From Chloroflexota bacterium (GTDB lineage: Bacteria > Chloroflexota > Anaerolineae > Anaerolineales > Anaerolineaceae), in NCBI GenBank assembly GCA_029548365.1, contig JAKPNN010000035.1, forward strand, positions 1-64,000: a stretch of DNA of 64,000 nucleotides, in the 5' to 3' direction. Below are positions 1 through 9,643 of the stretch, in pieces; within the stretch, counting starts at the first letter, position 1; every line of letters begins with the position of its first letter. The position numbers were made by a program, and so were the translations under genes. The notes below the pieces were generated by a model that worked only from the letters and a program-made list of their open reading frames with translations, ran no database searches and was not told the origin of the DNA.

Positions 1-1070
<1,070 letters not shown>

Positions 1071-1153
1071 CGTGATGTGGAGAACTCGTTGCTTTTTCGC
1101 CGCAATTTGGCGGTCATGACTATTCGTTGGTAACTTTAACATCGTTGAAAATG

Positions 1154-1275
1154 TCCTTTGGTGATTTGAGCGGTGAGGGTACACCCGGTAACATCCCGAA
1201 CCCGGTCGTTAAGCTTGCCAGCGCTGATGGTACTTGGGGGGAGGCCCCCTGGGAGAGTAAGTCATTGCCAAAGGA
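1154..1275 (+). rRNA. rrf: 5S ribosomal RNA
   Basis: A stretch of about 120 nt has the 5S architecture. The ends TCCTTTGG and CCAAAGGA pair to form helix I. The internal sequence CACCCGGTAACATCCCGAACCCGG is the classical helix II/III region with the conserved CCGAAC motif. It lies directly after the 23S gene on the same strand. Boundaries come from the terminal helix and could be off by a few bases. Confidence 0.95.
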
Positions 1276-1342
1276 CTTTTCTTTTTAATTCGCTGGAAGC
1301 ATTTGGTTTTTTGAATTGGCAGCCGTTTGGTGCCGTTTCCAG

Positions 1343-1371
1343 TTACCATTCTCCCCGAATTAAAGTATAAT
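1343..1371 (+). promoter_or_regulatory. Putative sigma-70-type promoter for rpsU-infA
   Basis: TTACCA at 1343-1348 and a perfect TATAAT at 1366-1371 are separated by 17 bases. A second TATGAT follows at 1371. Transcription would start near 1378 and produce a leader of about 125 nt before rpsU. The match is by eye only. Confidence 0.55.
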
Positions 1372-1415
1372 ATGATCTGGTGCGTCAACTATTTTCAGGA
1401 CGTGCACATTGGTTA

Positions 1416-1472
1416 GGATGCCAGACCGGGTCGGTGGTGGGTTCGTCCTCGCCAGGACGAGGTTTTGCATCC
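1416..1472 (+). promoter_or_regulatory. Structured 5' leader upstream of rpsU
   Basis: GGATGC (1416-1421) can pair with GCATCC (1467-1472). This closes a region holding a perfect 7-bp hairpin, TCGTCCT (1443-1449) with AGGACGA (1454-1460) around a 4-nt loop, and a GACC/GGTC stem near 1424. The leader ends just before the strong ribosome binding site of rpsU. It could be a ribosomal-protein autoregulatory leader; no known family was recognised. Confidence 0.4.
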
Positions 1473-1503
1473 CCGATCACCTTTTGGAAGGGAGGTGAGG
1501 GTT

Positions 1504-1686
1504 TTGACTCGTGTCGTTTTACGACAAAATGAATCTCAGGATCAATTGCTCCGGCGTTTCCGGAAGCAAGTTGTTAAAAGCGGTGTTTTGAGCACCATTC
1601 GACGGAAACGTTGGTTTATTTCAAAAAGCGAACTTCGTCGTATGGAGAAGAAAAAAGCAATCCGGCGTGCTGTGCGCAACGATTAG
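1504..1686 (+). CDS. rpsU: 30S ribosomal protein S21
   Basis: A small, very basic protein of about 60 residues matching S21. It has the pattern V-x-x-N-E-S near the N-terminus, then LLRRFRKQVVKSGVL, and a C-terminal run rich in Arg and Lys. S21 binds the 30S platform near the anti-Shine-Dalgarno region and helps initiation. The start is set at TTG 1504 because a strong site, GGGAGGTGAG (1490-1499), sits just upstream and S21 proteins begin at this point. An in-frame ATG at 1465 would add 13 residues with no ribosome binding site. infA follows 33 bases after the stop, so the two are probably cotranscribed. Confidence 0.9.
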   Translation: MTRVVLRQNESQDQLLRRFRKQVVKSGVLSTIRRKRWFISKSELRRMEKKKAIRRAVRND

Positions 1687-1719
1687 TGATTGCCAGCGGT
1701 TTCGTTCGAAGGAGGTTTT

Positions 1720-1968
1720 ATGGCCAAAGATGACGATAAGTTAACGGTTGAGGGCACGGTAACTGAAGCCTTGCCCGGCACTCAGTTCAAAGTCGAATTG
1801 GAAAACGGTTCGGAAATACTCGCTTATCTCTCGGGTAAGATGCGTCGGCACTATATCCGGATTTTGTTGGGCGATCGGGTTCGATTGGAGATCTCACCCT
1901 ATGATCTTACTCGAGGGCGGATCGTCTATCGTTATCGGCGTCATTCAGCGGAACCAGAAGACTTGTAA
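1720..1968 (+). CDS. infA: Translation initiation factor IF-1
   Basis: Eighty-two residues forming one S1/OB-fold domain, the whole length of IF-1. It carries the typical segments [12 protein letters not shown]-x-V-x-L-E-N-G, [15 protein letters not shown] and [20 protein letters not shown]-1 occupies the A site of the 30S subunit and cooperates with IF-2 and IF-3. ATG 1720 follows GGAGG at 1711-1715; an earlier TTG at 1690 is less likely. The C-terminal [10 protein letters not shown] tail is slightly longer than in E. coli. It sits with rpsU rather than with rpmJ/rpsM as in many bacteria. Confidence 0.95.
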   Translation: MAKDDDKLTVEGTVTEALPGTQFKVELENGSEILAYLSGKMRRHYIRILLGDRVRLEISPYDLTRGRIVYRYRRHSAEPEDL

Positions 1969-1997
1969 AAAACCTGCATTATTCATTTTAAAAGATC

Positions 1998-2023
1998 AAA
2001 ATCCTGCCAAAGCAGGATTTTTT
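1998..2023 (+). terminator. Rho-independent terminator after infA
   Basis: AAATCCTGC, the loop CAAA, and GCAGGATTT form an 8-9 bp stem that runs into six T residues. It closes the rpsU-infA unit. Confidence 0.8.
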
Positions 2024-2059
2024 AATTCTGAAAGTATGTTCGTGAGGTAAAATAGCGTC

Positions 2060-3040
2060 ATGGTTGCCTCCATATTCCCGGCTGTAACCCCTCATTCACA
2101 CATTCGTCGATTTGATTTAACGCGCGATCTTGACCCGGTCGCCGATTTGATCGAACTCTGTTTTCCAATCCATTCAGACCCAGATGGAAAAACCTATATT
2201 AACGAAATGCGGAAAACAGCCTGGGAAATGCGCTTGATGGGTCGCCTGGGCGGCTTTTCTAATCAATATCCCGGGAAAAGCAGCGGTTTTGTTTGGGAGG
2301 AAAACGGGCATATTATTGGCAACCTGAGCCTGATCCCCCACATGAAGGGGGGGCGTCGTGTGGTCGTGATCGCCAACGTTGCTGTACACCCAAACCATCG
2401 CCGCCGTGGGATCGCCCATGAGCTGACTCAGCTTGCCTTGCAAATCCTGCGCCAACAGGGTGAAACCGAAGCCTGGTTGCAGGTGCGAGACGACAACCCA
2501 CCCGCCATCCAGCTCTACCGAAGGTCAGGTTTTAGTGAACAGGCTTTGCGCACCACCTGGCGCATTTGCCCTCGCGATCGGATTCCCGGGGGAAATGCCC
2601 ACACACCTCCTTGCCTGGTCGGGCGCTGGTATCCGCGCGACTGGATAACCCAGCAGTCCTGGCTGGATGCGGCTTATCCTGCTGACCTTCGCTGGCAATG
2701 GCCAGTTGATTTCCGCCAATTCGCGCCGGACCTCTTGCAAAGAACCAAGACATTTTTGGATGGTCCTTCTCTCAAGCACTGGGTTGTGAAGGAGAAAGGT
2801 AAATTTCTGGGAGTGGTTACCTGGCAAAAAACGAATACTTATGCCAATAACCTGTGGCTGGCATTCCCGGTAGAAAAAGAAGCTGAACTGCTGCCAGGCA
2901 GCCTGGCACAGGTGCTCCAGCGGCTACCTCAAAAGCACCCGCTTTCGATTGATTATCCGCAGGGCAGGGGGGGCGAGCAGCTTTCTCGCCTGGGGTTTAC
3001 TGAATTTAGAACCTTGATCTGGATGGTCTATCGGTTTTAA
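2060..3040 (+). CDS. GNAT family N-acetyltransferase
   Basis: A 326-residue cytoplasmic protein. Residues about 15-165 form a GNAT domain. The acetyl-CoA site is visible as VAVHPNHRRRGIAHEL (motif A, R-x-x-G-x-A type), followed by the motif B segment NPPAIQLYRRSGF. The second half (about 190-326) is weaker but has similar length and also ends in a 'LGF'-like segment, so it may be a degenerate second GNAT domain, as in tandem-GNAT proteins. The acceptor substrate cannot be deduced. It is a single gene between the infA terminator and a convergent neighbour. Confidence 0.8.
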   Translation: MVASIFPAVTPHSHIRRFDLTRDLDPVADLIELCFPIHSDPDGKTYINEMRKTAWEMRLMGRLGGFSNQYPGKSSGFVWEENGHIIGNLSLIPHMKGGRRVVVIANVAVHPNHRRRGIAHELTQLALQILRQQGETEAWLQVRDDNPPAIQLYRRSGFSEQALRTTWRICPRDRIPGGNAHTPPCLVGRWYPRDWITQQSWLDAAYPADLRWQWPVDFRQFAPDLLQRTKTFLDGPSLKHWVVKEKGKFLGVVTWQKTNTYANNLWLAFPVEKEAELLPGSLAQVLQRLPQKHPLSIDYPQGRGGEQLSRLGFTEFRTLIWMVYRF

Positions 3041-3048
3041 AACCTCAT

Positions 3049-3127
3049 GCGGCCTTTTAAGGCCGCCTGGAGGCCATCGTATTGATGATTGTCTTCAAAC
3101 CCAAACCGGGTTTGGCGGCATTTTTTA
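3049..3127. terminator. Inverted repeats between convergent genes
   Basis: GCGGCCTTTTAAGGCCGC (3049-3066) is a perfect palindrome. CCAAAC-CGG-GTTTGG (about 3101-3115) is followed shortly by a T run at 3121. The region lies between the acetyltransferase and the convergent small gene, so it probably terminates transcription in one or both directions. Confidence 0.5.
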
Positions 3128-3171
3128 AATAGGTATCTTTCTGAGATGCCTTTTTTTAAAAAACGCCCAGT

Positions 3172-3363
3172 TTAGAGCTCTTCGTCCAGGACCAGATCTA
3201 CCAGGTCTATGAATTCCTGCCACTCTTCTTTAAAGAAATGCAGGGTGACGTTATTCAATTCCAGGTGGTAGGTGGTTTCACCATCGGCTTCCTCTGCCTT
3301 CCAGGCGAGGTAATTGTCGGTTTCGGCGATCGTGGTGGTTTTAGGATCTAAGGAATCGTCCAT
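3172..3363 (-). CDS. Small acidic protein of unknown function
   Basis: About 63 residues, strongly acidic at the end (DLVDLVLDEEL). I do not recognise a family. The middle reads as alternating strand-like segments (YLAWKAEEADGETTYHLELNNVTLHF) followed by a helix (KEEWQEFIDLVDLVL), so it looks like a compact folded domain. The start is set at the ATG at 3363 because AAGGAGA lies 8 bases upstream. An ATG at 3381 would place that ribosome site inside the gene. It stands alone, upstream of the AI-2E permease on the same strand direction. Confidence 0.6.
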   Translation of the reverse strand: MDDSLDPKTTTIAETDNYLAWKAEEADGETTYHLELNNVTLHFFKEEWQEFIDLVDLVLDEEL

Positions 3364-3468
3364 TTTGTGTTCTCCTTGCAAAAATATTGATTTACTCAGC
3401 TATCATTTATATCACAACTGACGGCTTCTGGCGTAGCATCACCTGTATGTCTCAGCAGGAAAAACCAA

Positions 3469-4803
3469 TCATTCTTTGAAGCTGACCTGTTCCTGCTCTT
3501 CCTCTGGAGTGAGATTGGATTGCTCCTGATGTGACTGCAATGTGTCAGTCTTCGGTTTCTTCCATAATTTATTCCAGTTTTTTACAATCCAAGACTTGAA
3601 AGCCAACCAGGTTTTATCCAACCACAACGCCAATTTTGTTTTCTCGATCGTCTCACTGGTTTCATGGACTTCAAAGGGGTCTTGATCCCTGAGTTTTCTG
3701 ATCACATATACAAGGATTAATTTGAAGCTGGCCATGATTGGGGCAGCGATCACAATCCCAATGAAACCAAACAACTGCACACTGATAATCGCCCCGATTA
3801 AAACCAGTGATGGATGAACTTTCAGGCCCGATGCCATCACTTTGGTGCGGATGATGTTGTCGATGATATTATTGATGACCATTGACACAGCCAGGACGAT
3901 GATCATGTAAATGCCAGCTGGGAGGCCAAAGGGGATGTTCGATTGAAACAGCGCGACCAGCCCAAAAGAGATCCAGGTAACCCAGGCACCTACATAGGGA
4001 ATTAATTGACCAACGGCAGCGATGGCAGCCAGACCGACAAAAAACTGCACGCCTAAAACGCCGAGGGTGATCGTGTAAAGGAAATAAGAGATCAACACAA
4101 CGACGAGCTCGCCGCGAATAAATGCGTTCCAAATTCGGTTCAGGTCATCACTGATGCGCTGTATGTCCTTATTGGTGTCAGCGCTGCCCCTAAGGAGTGA
4201 CTGGTCAGGGAAATGCCTGGATTCAGCCAGCAAAAAATAGGAGATCAATACAATCAACACCGTCCAGGTGATGATACTCACCGCACCGGCTGCAATTGAC
4301 CCTACCAATGACCCAAACTGACCAATGACGGGTTGGATAATGCGCACGATCTCACTGGTAATTTCATCCCAGCTAAAACCGGAAGGTGTAAAGTGAAAGG
4401 GACCAATGACATAGGTGCGTTCGGTGATATCGGCAACCAGGTCCGGAAGGAGGTGGATATTTTTCTCGATGAATCGGATCAGGTTTTGGACCTGTTCGAC
4501 CAGCGCAAATCCACCCCAGGTCATCAGCCCCAGGATGATCAACACCAGCAGGATATAAATGATGGTAACCGAGATTCGCCAGGGTATTTTTAATTTATTT
4601 GTGGTGAAATTAGCCAGGGGGTTGATCAGGTACGCCAATAAAATGGCAGTGATCAATGGGCCCAGAAAACTCTGAAAGCGGACCAGCAGTAAAAGGAAAA
4701 CAGCAACCAGCGCTATCCCGACGACCAGTTTTGTCGTCCAACTCCAATTCGGCGAAGGGCTTTCCGTGTTATTTTGATAGTCTTGAGCGTTTATTTCTGT
4801 CAT
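3469..4803 (-). CDS. AI-2E family transporter (PerM/YdiK-like permease)
   Basis: A 444-residue polytopic membrane protein. The N-terminal soluble tail (about 25 residues) is followed by two hydrophobic helices, a long periplasmic-type segment (about 105-170), and then several further helices. The segments VGQLIPYVGAWVTWI and NNIIDNIIRTKVMASGLKVHPSLVLIGAIISVQLFG match the conserved core of the AI-2E/UPF0118 family. Members have been linked to autoinducer-2 release, Na+/H+ antiport and other exports, so the substrate is unknown. The charged C-terminal tail is longer than usual. Confidence 0.88.
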   Translation of the reverse strand: MTEINAQDYQNNTESPSPNWSWTTKLVVGIALVAVFLLLLVRFQSFLGPLITAILLAYLINPLANFTTNKLKIPWRISVTIIYILLVLIILGLMTWGGFALVEQVQNLIRFIEKNIHLLPDLVADITERTYVIGPFHFTPSGFSWDEITSEIVRIIQPVIGQFGSLVGSIAAGAVSIITWTVLIVLISYFLLAESRHFPDQSLLRGSADTNKDIQRISDDLNRIWNAFIRGELVVVLISYFLYTITLGVLGVQFFVGLAAIAAVGQLIPYVGAWVTWISFGLVALFQSNIPFGLPAGIYMIIVLAVSMVINNIIDNIIRTKVMASGLKVHPSLVLIGAIISVQLFGFIGIVIAAPIMASFKLILVYVIRKLRDQDPFEVHETSETIEKTKLALWLDKTWLAFKSWIVKNWNKLWKKPKTDTLQSHQEQSNLTPEEEQEQVSFKE

Positions 4804-4990
4804 AACTCACTGTGTTGGAAATAAAAATTTTATGATCAAAAGCAAAATGATGATGCCGTCTATCCAATCTTATTATACAATATAGTAACAAAATAATTTT
4901 AGTGTAAATGGACCGGTGGGCGTTGTTTTCAATAACTTAGTTGCTGATGAACCATCATCCATCGTTATCAACGAAAATAGGAGTGTAAAT

Positions 4991-6379
4991 ATGCCAAAAA
5001 TATGTTTTCTGGGCGCCGGCAGCACCGTGTTTGCAAAAGACCTGTTAACAGACATCCTCACTTTTCCGGAGCTGGCAGAATCCACGATTGCCCTGCACGA
5101 TATCGATGCCAATCGCCTCGAAACGACGTTTAAAGTCGGCATCGGAGTGGCCATGTCGATGGGCGTGGCTCCGAATCTTGAGATTCACCTCGATCGGCGG
5201 GCAGCGCTGGAGGGCGCGGATTATGCCATCGGGATGTTCCAGGTGGGCGGCTACCAGCCGTGTACGGTGACGGATTTTGAGGTTCCGAGGCGATTTGGGC
5301 TGCGTCAAACCATTGCGGATACCCTGGGAATCGGGGGGATTATGCGCGCGTTGCGCACCATCCCGGTGTACCTGGAGATGTGCCGGGACATGGAAGACGT
5401 GTGCCCGCAGGTGACTCTGCTGAATTATGTCAACCCGATGGCAATGGTTACCTGGGCGATCAACCGGGCATCAGAGATCCGCACGGTGGGTCTGTGTCAT
5501 TCGGTGCAGGGCACCGCCGCACAACTGGCCGAACTGATCCATGTGCCGCTGGAAGAAATTAATTATTTGTGCGCCGGGATCAACCATATGGCGTTTTACT
5601 TGCACTTTGAGCGGGATGGACAGGACCTGTACCCCTTGCTCCGCCAGGTGATTGAGGAAGGTCGGGTCCCGGATTGGAACCGGGTGCGCTTTGATATGTT
5701 CCAGCGCCTGGGTTATTTTGCCACCGAATCCAGCGAGCATTTTGCTGAATATGTGCCCTGGTTCATCAAGCGCGATCGACCCGACCTGATTGAAAAATAC
5801 AATATTCCGCTGGATGAGTATATCCGACGCTGCGAGGTGCAAATTGCCGGCTGGGAGGTGGCGCATCAGTTGCTTGAAGATCCGAGTGCGGCTATAGACC
5901 ATGAAGCCCTGCTGAAAAACATGGTCGCTGCTGGCGCAATGGAAAATGAGATCCAGTATGTGCGCGATTTTCTCACTGGTGCAGATGCAGGTCAGCGCTC
6001 AATGGAGTATGGCGCCAGGATCATTCATGCCCTCGAGACCGGGCAGCCCGGCGTGGTCTACGGCAATGTGATGAACACTGGGCTGATCGATAATTTGCCC
6101 GCTGAATCCTGCGTTGAAGTGCCCTGTCTGGTGGATAAGAACGGCGTCCAACCCACCAGGGTCGGGAAGTTGCCGCCGCAACTGGCCGCGCTGATCCAGA
6201 CCAATATCAACGTGCAAAGCCTGACGGTAGAAGCCGCCCTGACGGGCAAGCGTGAGCATATTTATCATGCCGCCCTGCTTGATCCGCACACCGCGGCTGA
6301 ACTGGACCCGGAGCAGATTTATGCCCTGGTCGATGCGATGATCGAAGCGCATGGCGATTGGCTGCCTGAATATATTTGA
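4991..6379 (+). CDS. melA: Glycoside hydrolase family 4 enzyme (alpha-galactosidase/alpha-glucosidase type)
   Basis: A 462-residue NAD+- and metal-dependent glycosidase. The N-terminus has the dinucleotide-binding pattern FLGAGSTVFAKDL. The metal and active-site elements are present: NYVNPMAM, GLCHSVQGT (Cys169, His170) and GINHMAF (Asn198, His199). GH4 enzymes work by oxidation and elimination at C2/C3 and act in the cytoplasm. ATG 4991 has GGAG at 4980-4983; an in-frame start at 4916 lacks one. A symporter of the melibiose type lies downstream, so an alpha-galactoside is the best guess for the substrate. Symbol given by family resemblance only. Confidence 0.85.
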   Translation: MPKICFLGAGSTVFAKDLLTDILTFPELAESTIALHDIDANRLETTFKVGIGVAMSMGVAPNLEIHLDRRAALEGADYAIGMFQVGGYQPCTVTDFEVPRRFGLRQTIADTLGIGGIMRALRTIPVYLEMCRDMEDVCPQVTLLNYVNPMAMVTWAINRASEIRTVGLCHSVQGTAAQLAELIHVPLEEINYLCAGINHMAFYLHFERDGQDLYPLLRQVIEEGRVPDWNRVRFDMFQRLGYFATESSEHFAEYVPWFIKRDRPDLIEKYNIPLDEYIRRCEVQIAGWEVAHQLLEDPSAAIDHEALLKNMVAAGAMENEIQYVRDFLTGADAGQRSMEYGARIIHALETGQPGVVYGNVMNTGLIDNLPAESCVEVPCLVDKNGVQPTRVGKLPPQLAALIQTNINVQSLTVEAALTGKREHIYHAALLDPHTAAELDPEQIYALVDAMIEAHGDWLPEYI

Positions 6380-6672
6380 GAGAGTGGTGAGCGGTGAGTG
6401 GTGAGTGGTGAGTGGTGAGTGGTGAGTGGTGGTCCCATTTCGCGTAGCATTACCTGTGCCCTGCAAGGGTATTGAGCCGTGCCTGCCCTGGGCGGACATG
6501 GCTCGAAGAGTGCTACGCGAAAGTCCGCCCCTACGACGGGGGATGTCTCTCTCTCCGGTCTTCCGTCCCCGGTCCCCGTTCTCCAGTCGCCGGTCCTCGG
6601 TCATTATGCCATTCACTCCCCTAATCCCTAATGCCTGATTATTAATTCACATCTCACCATTCACCAATCCTG
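6380..6672. repeat. Heptamer array plus dispersed inverted-repeat element
   Basis: 6380-6432 is a tandem run of the 7-mer GTGAGTG/GTGAGCG. It is followed by an element with two interlocking inverted repeats: TTTCGCGTAGCA (6438-6449) with TGCTACGCGAAA (6511-6522), and GGGCGGAC (6490-6497) with GTCCGCCC (6523-6530). 6540-6610 is a pseudo-repetitive CCGGTC/CCGTCC stretch. 6625-6670 holds heptamer-like units in the opposite orientation (CCTAATC CCTAATG, CACCATT CACCAAT). Related material recurs at 13.3, 14.6, 21.5, 39.8, 40.1 and 42.9 kb. Confidence 0.75.
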
Positions 6673-6674
6673 TA

Positions 6675-6680
6675 TATAAT
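6675..6680 (+). promoter_or_regulatory. -10 element upstream of the deacetylase gene
   Basis: A perfect TATAAT, preceded by TG two bases upstream, sits 44 bases before the deacetylase start. No convincing -35 box is seen at 17 bases. It suggests the deacetylase-symporter pair has its own promoter downstream of the repeat block. Confidence 0.4.
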
Positions 6681-6723
6681 AGAAGTGTGTTCCTTTACAA
6701 CCCATGCTACCAGAGGAGGAAGA

Positions 6724-7623
6724 ATGCAACCCAACCCTGTATTGAAAAAACTTGGATTTGCACCCGATGACCGGGTGGCAATCATCCACACCGATGATAT
6801 CGGTATGTGCCAGGCGACGGTCGACGCCTTTGCTGATCTTGTTGATTTCGGCTTAATCTCCAGCGGGGCTGTGATGGTGCCCTGTCCCTGGTTCTTAGAA
6901 GCGGCAGAGTTTGCCCGTAATCATCCGGAAGCCGACCTGGGCGTTCACCTGACCCTGACCTGCGAATACGACCATTACCGCTGGGGGCCGATCAGCACCC
7001 GCGAGCCCAGCTCCGGTCTGCTGGATGAGCAGGGCTTCTTGCATAAAACATCCGAGGCGGTCTGGGCTAATGCTGACCCGCAGGCTGCGATTGCTGAACT
7101 GGATGCACAGGTCAGCCGTGCGATGGCAGAGGGGATAAAACCGACCCATATTGACACGCACATGGGTACGGTAGTCCATCCGCAAATCATTCCGGGCTAT
7201 ATCCAGCTGGCGACCCGGTACGGCTTGCCGCTGATGATCCCGCGCCTGTCGGCGGATGAAATAATGCACGTCGGAAATGTGGATGAAAACACCGCCCAGA
7301 TGTTTATCTCTTTAATCCAATCCTTGGAAGAGATGGGCATCCCCTTACTGGACGGGATGACCGGTATGCCGTTGGACGATCCCAGCGACCGCATAGAGAA
7401 GGTCAAATCTGCGTTCAACGCGCTCAAACCCGGGCTGACCCATTTCATCATCCACCCCGCCAAAGATACGCCCGAATTGCGCGCCATCACCTCTTCCTGG
7501 CCGAGCCGGGTGGCAGATTACGAAACCTTTACCAGCGAAGCCGTCCGAGAGTTCATCCGGGAGGAGGGCATCCAGGTTATCGGTTACCGCGCCTTGCAAG
7601 CGTTGATGCCAACGGCTGATTAA
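6724..7623 (+). CDS. ChbG/YdjC family carbohydrate deacetylase
   Basis: About 299 residues. The YdjC-type deacetylase fold is indicated by HTDDIGMCQATVDAF near the N-terminus (metal-binding Asp pair), DLGVHLTLTCE (His), and THIDTHMGTVVHP (catalytic and metal-binding His). These enzymes remove N-acetyl groups from small sugars such as diacetylchitobiose. ATG 6724 is preceded by GAGGAGGA. It is followed within 35 bases by a sugar symporter gene, so the pair is likely an operon. The real substrate is unknown; linkage to a GH4 enzyme suggests an oligosaccharide. Confidence 0.85.
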   Translation: MQPNPVLKKLGFAPDDRVAIIHTDDIGMCQATVDAFADLVDFGLISSGAVMVPCPWFLEAAEFARNHPEADLGVHLTLTCEYDHYRWGPISTREPSSGLLDEQGFLHKTSEAVWANADPQAAIAELDAQVSRAMAEGIKPTHIDTHMGTVVHPQIIPGYIQLATRYGLPLMIPRLSADEIMHVGNVDENTAQMFISLIQSLEEMGIPLLDGMTGMPLDDPSDRIEKVKSAFNALKPGLTHFIIHPAKDTPELRAITSSWPSRVADYETFTSEAVREFIREEGIQVIGYRALQALMPTAD

Positions 7624-7655
7624 TCCATCCATCATAAACATTTATGGGAGAACAT

Positions 7656-9074
7656 ATGACTGAACAGACCACACCACAACCGGTCAAACTGAGTTTTGGC
7701 TATAAATTTACCTGGGGACTGGCTGCCCTGGGCACTTCGTTGATCTCGGGAATCTACGGCGGACTGCTGACCATCTTCTACCAGGACTACCTTGGCCTGG
7801 ATGCCAAATGGATTGGCATCGCTGCCACGATTTACGCCCTGTGGAATGCTTTCAACGATCCGCTGTTTGGCTACATTACCGACAGCACCCGGTCAAAACG
7901 CGGCCGGCGGATCCCCTATATGCGGTTTACGGCGCCCTTCCTGGCGCTGACCTTTGTCCTGGTGTGGCTTGCGCCGCCGCAGGCCGGGCAGCAAGCTCTG
8001 TTCTGGTGGATGCTGATCACCATGCTGCTGTACGACACCTTTTACACGATCATCGGGCTGGTGTATTCCGCCCTGCTGCCCGAGGTGACCGAATCCGATG
8101 CCGAGCGTAACGGGTTACAGATCTCCAGCTCGCTGTTTGCCATGCTGGGAACTCTGCTGGGCTTTCTGATCCCCGACATGGTCAGACCCAAAACAGCCGC
8201 CGATTCCTTTGTGCCCCTGTACCTGGCTATGATCGCGGTGGGGTTTGTCGGCATGGTGCTGATTTTGATCACATCGTTTACCGTCAAAGAACGCCCCGAG
8301 TTCACCGTGGTCGATCAACCACTCCCGTTTTGGGACGCGATCAAGTTCACATTTACCAGCAAATCCTTCATCTTCCTGGTGGCAGAGAACTTTATGGCTA
8401 TCCTGATGAGTTCATTACTCTTGGGGTCGATTTTCTACCTAGCGGATTATGTCCTTCGCTGGCCGGCGATCCAATTACTGGCCTGTCTGTTCATACCGCT
8501 GATCGTTGGCATCCCCCTGACCTCACTGTTCAGAAAGCGCTTTGGCGTGGTGGCCGCTCAGCAGGTGCTGTTGATCCTGGCCGGAGTAGCCCTGGTCGCC
8601 ATCGCGGTCGTTCCCTCTTTCCTGATTCCAGTCTGTATTGCCATCGCCGGGTTGGGATTGGCCGGTCCGCAGACGTTGACAAATATCCTGTTTGCACAGG
8701 TGGCAGATGAGGATGAGGTTCGCTCGGGTGTGCGCCGTGAGGGGGCGTTCTTCGGGGTAAATGCGCTGATCACCAAGCCCGCCCAGTCGATCGCCATCTG
8801 GATCATTCCCTTCATCCTGGAGCGCAGTAATTTCATCACGCGCGCCTCACAAATGGGTGAGACCTTTCTCAACCAGCCTTCTGAAGCGATAATGGGTATC
8901 AAGGTCTTCAGCGGGTTGATCCCGGGTATTAGCTGCCTGTTGGGAGCACTGCTTTTGGTATGGTATCCTCTGCGGGGGGGCTACCTGGCAGAGATACAGG
9001 AAAAAGTTCTGCACATGCACCAGGAGAAACGGGAAGCACTCGACCAGCATTTATCGCAACCCCAGGCGGAGTAA
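7656..9074 (+). CDS. MFS sugar:cation symporter, GPH/MelB family
   Basis: A 472-residue, 12-helix transporter. The glycoside-pentoside-hexuronide family is shown by the loop after helix 2, NDPLFGYITDSTRSKRGRR, including the conserved Asp residues used for Na+/H+ binding in MelB. The central cytoplasmic loop ERPEFTVVDQPLPFWDAIK and the helix-10 loop ADEDEVRSGVRREGAFFG also fit the family. ATG 7656 has GGGAG 6 bases upstream; ATG 7644 is possible but lies on the ribosome site. It belongs with the deacetylase and probably serves the GH4 enzyme. Confidence 0.88.
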   Translation: MTEQTTPQPVKLSFGYKFTWGLAALGTSLISGIYGGLLTIFYQDYLGLDAKWIGIAATIYALWNAFNDPLFGYITDSTRSKRGRRIPYMRFTAPFLALTFVLVWLAPPQAGQQALFWWMLITMLLYDTFYTIIGLVYSALLPEVTESDAERNGLQISSSLFAMLGTLLGFLIPDMVRPKTAADSFVPLYLAMIAVGFVGMVLILITSFTVKERPEFTVVDQPLPFWDAIKFTFTSKSFIFLVAENFMAILMSSLLLGSIFYLADYVLRWPAIQLLACLFIPLIVGIPLTSLFRKRFGVVAAQQVLLILAGVALVAIAVVPSFLIPVCIAIAGLGLAGPQTLTNILFAQVADEDEVRSGVRREGAFFGVNALITKPAQSIAIWIIPFILERSNFITRASQMGETFLNQPSEAIMGIKVFSGLIPGISCLLGALLLVWYPLRGGYLAEIQEKVLHMHQEKREALDQHLSQPQAE

Positions 9075-9230
9075 ACCGCCGTGATCGCATCATCGGCATG
9101 ACGATGCCAGGCCAAAGTTATGAATTTTTGTCTGTGTTTTGATTGCTTGCTGGGGTTGAAGCGGGATTTCTATCAAGCCAACGCCTGATCCAGGTCGTCA
9201 GGGCTGGCTCTCAGCTCGTTAATAAATTTG

Positions 9231-9259
9231 TGCAGGGGCGGAACAAACTCGCCCCTGCA
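9231..9259. terminator. Perfect 10-bp hairpin between convergent genes
   Basis: TGCAGGGGCG (9231-9240) and CGCCCCTGCA (9250-9259) flank a 9-nt loop and are followed by TTTG. It lies between the symporter and the convergent small membrane protein and may act as a terminator. The rest of 9075-9230 shows nothing identifiable. Confidence 0.5.
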
Positions 9260-9277
9260 TTTGATATCCGTAAAAAA

Positions 9278-9643
9278 CTACTCGATTTTTGTTTCTTCTA
9301 CTGTTTCTTCTTCTAATTCATCCTCGAGCAGATCGTCCAGGGCTTCCAGTTCTTCCTCGGTGAATTCATAGGTTTCAATTTCAGCATCAGCGAAGATGTC
9401 CACAATCCAGCCAATACCAAACAGCAGAGCTGCATATACAATATACTGTCCAAAACTGTTGATGTGGAAGTTGATAATATCAAAGAGGCTGTCTTTGACA
9501 ATAATCTGCCCCATGTTCACCAAATTCGAGATATATTTGAAAGAATTAACAGCCGACCAGACCGCAAAGATTAACAGCAACCCGGCCAGAATGTAGAAAA
9601 TGATGCTAACAACACTTAGTCTTTTATTGAACATATCAACCAA
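9278..9643 (-). CDS. Small membrane protein with acidic C-terminal tail
   Basis: A 121-residue protein with two hydrophobic helices (about 10-32 and 62-80). They are separated by a soluble loop, and a very acidic tail follows (FTEEELEALDDLLEDELEEETVEE, here split by short breaks). I do not recognise a family. The start may be the ATG at 9643 or the ATG at 9634 (MFNKRLS). Composition resembles the neighbouring genes. It stands alone between a hairpin at 9231 and the oxidoreductase gene. Confidence 0.55.
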   Translation of the reverse strand: MVDMFNKRLSVVSIIFYILAGLLLIFAVWSAVNSFKYISNLVNMGQIIVKDSLFDIINFHINSFGQYIVYAALLFGIGWIVDIFADAEIETYEFTEEELEALDDLLEDELEEETVEETKIE

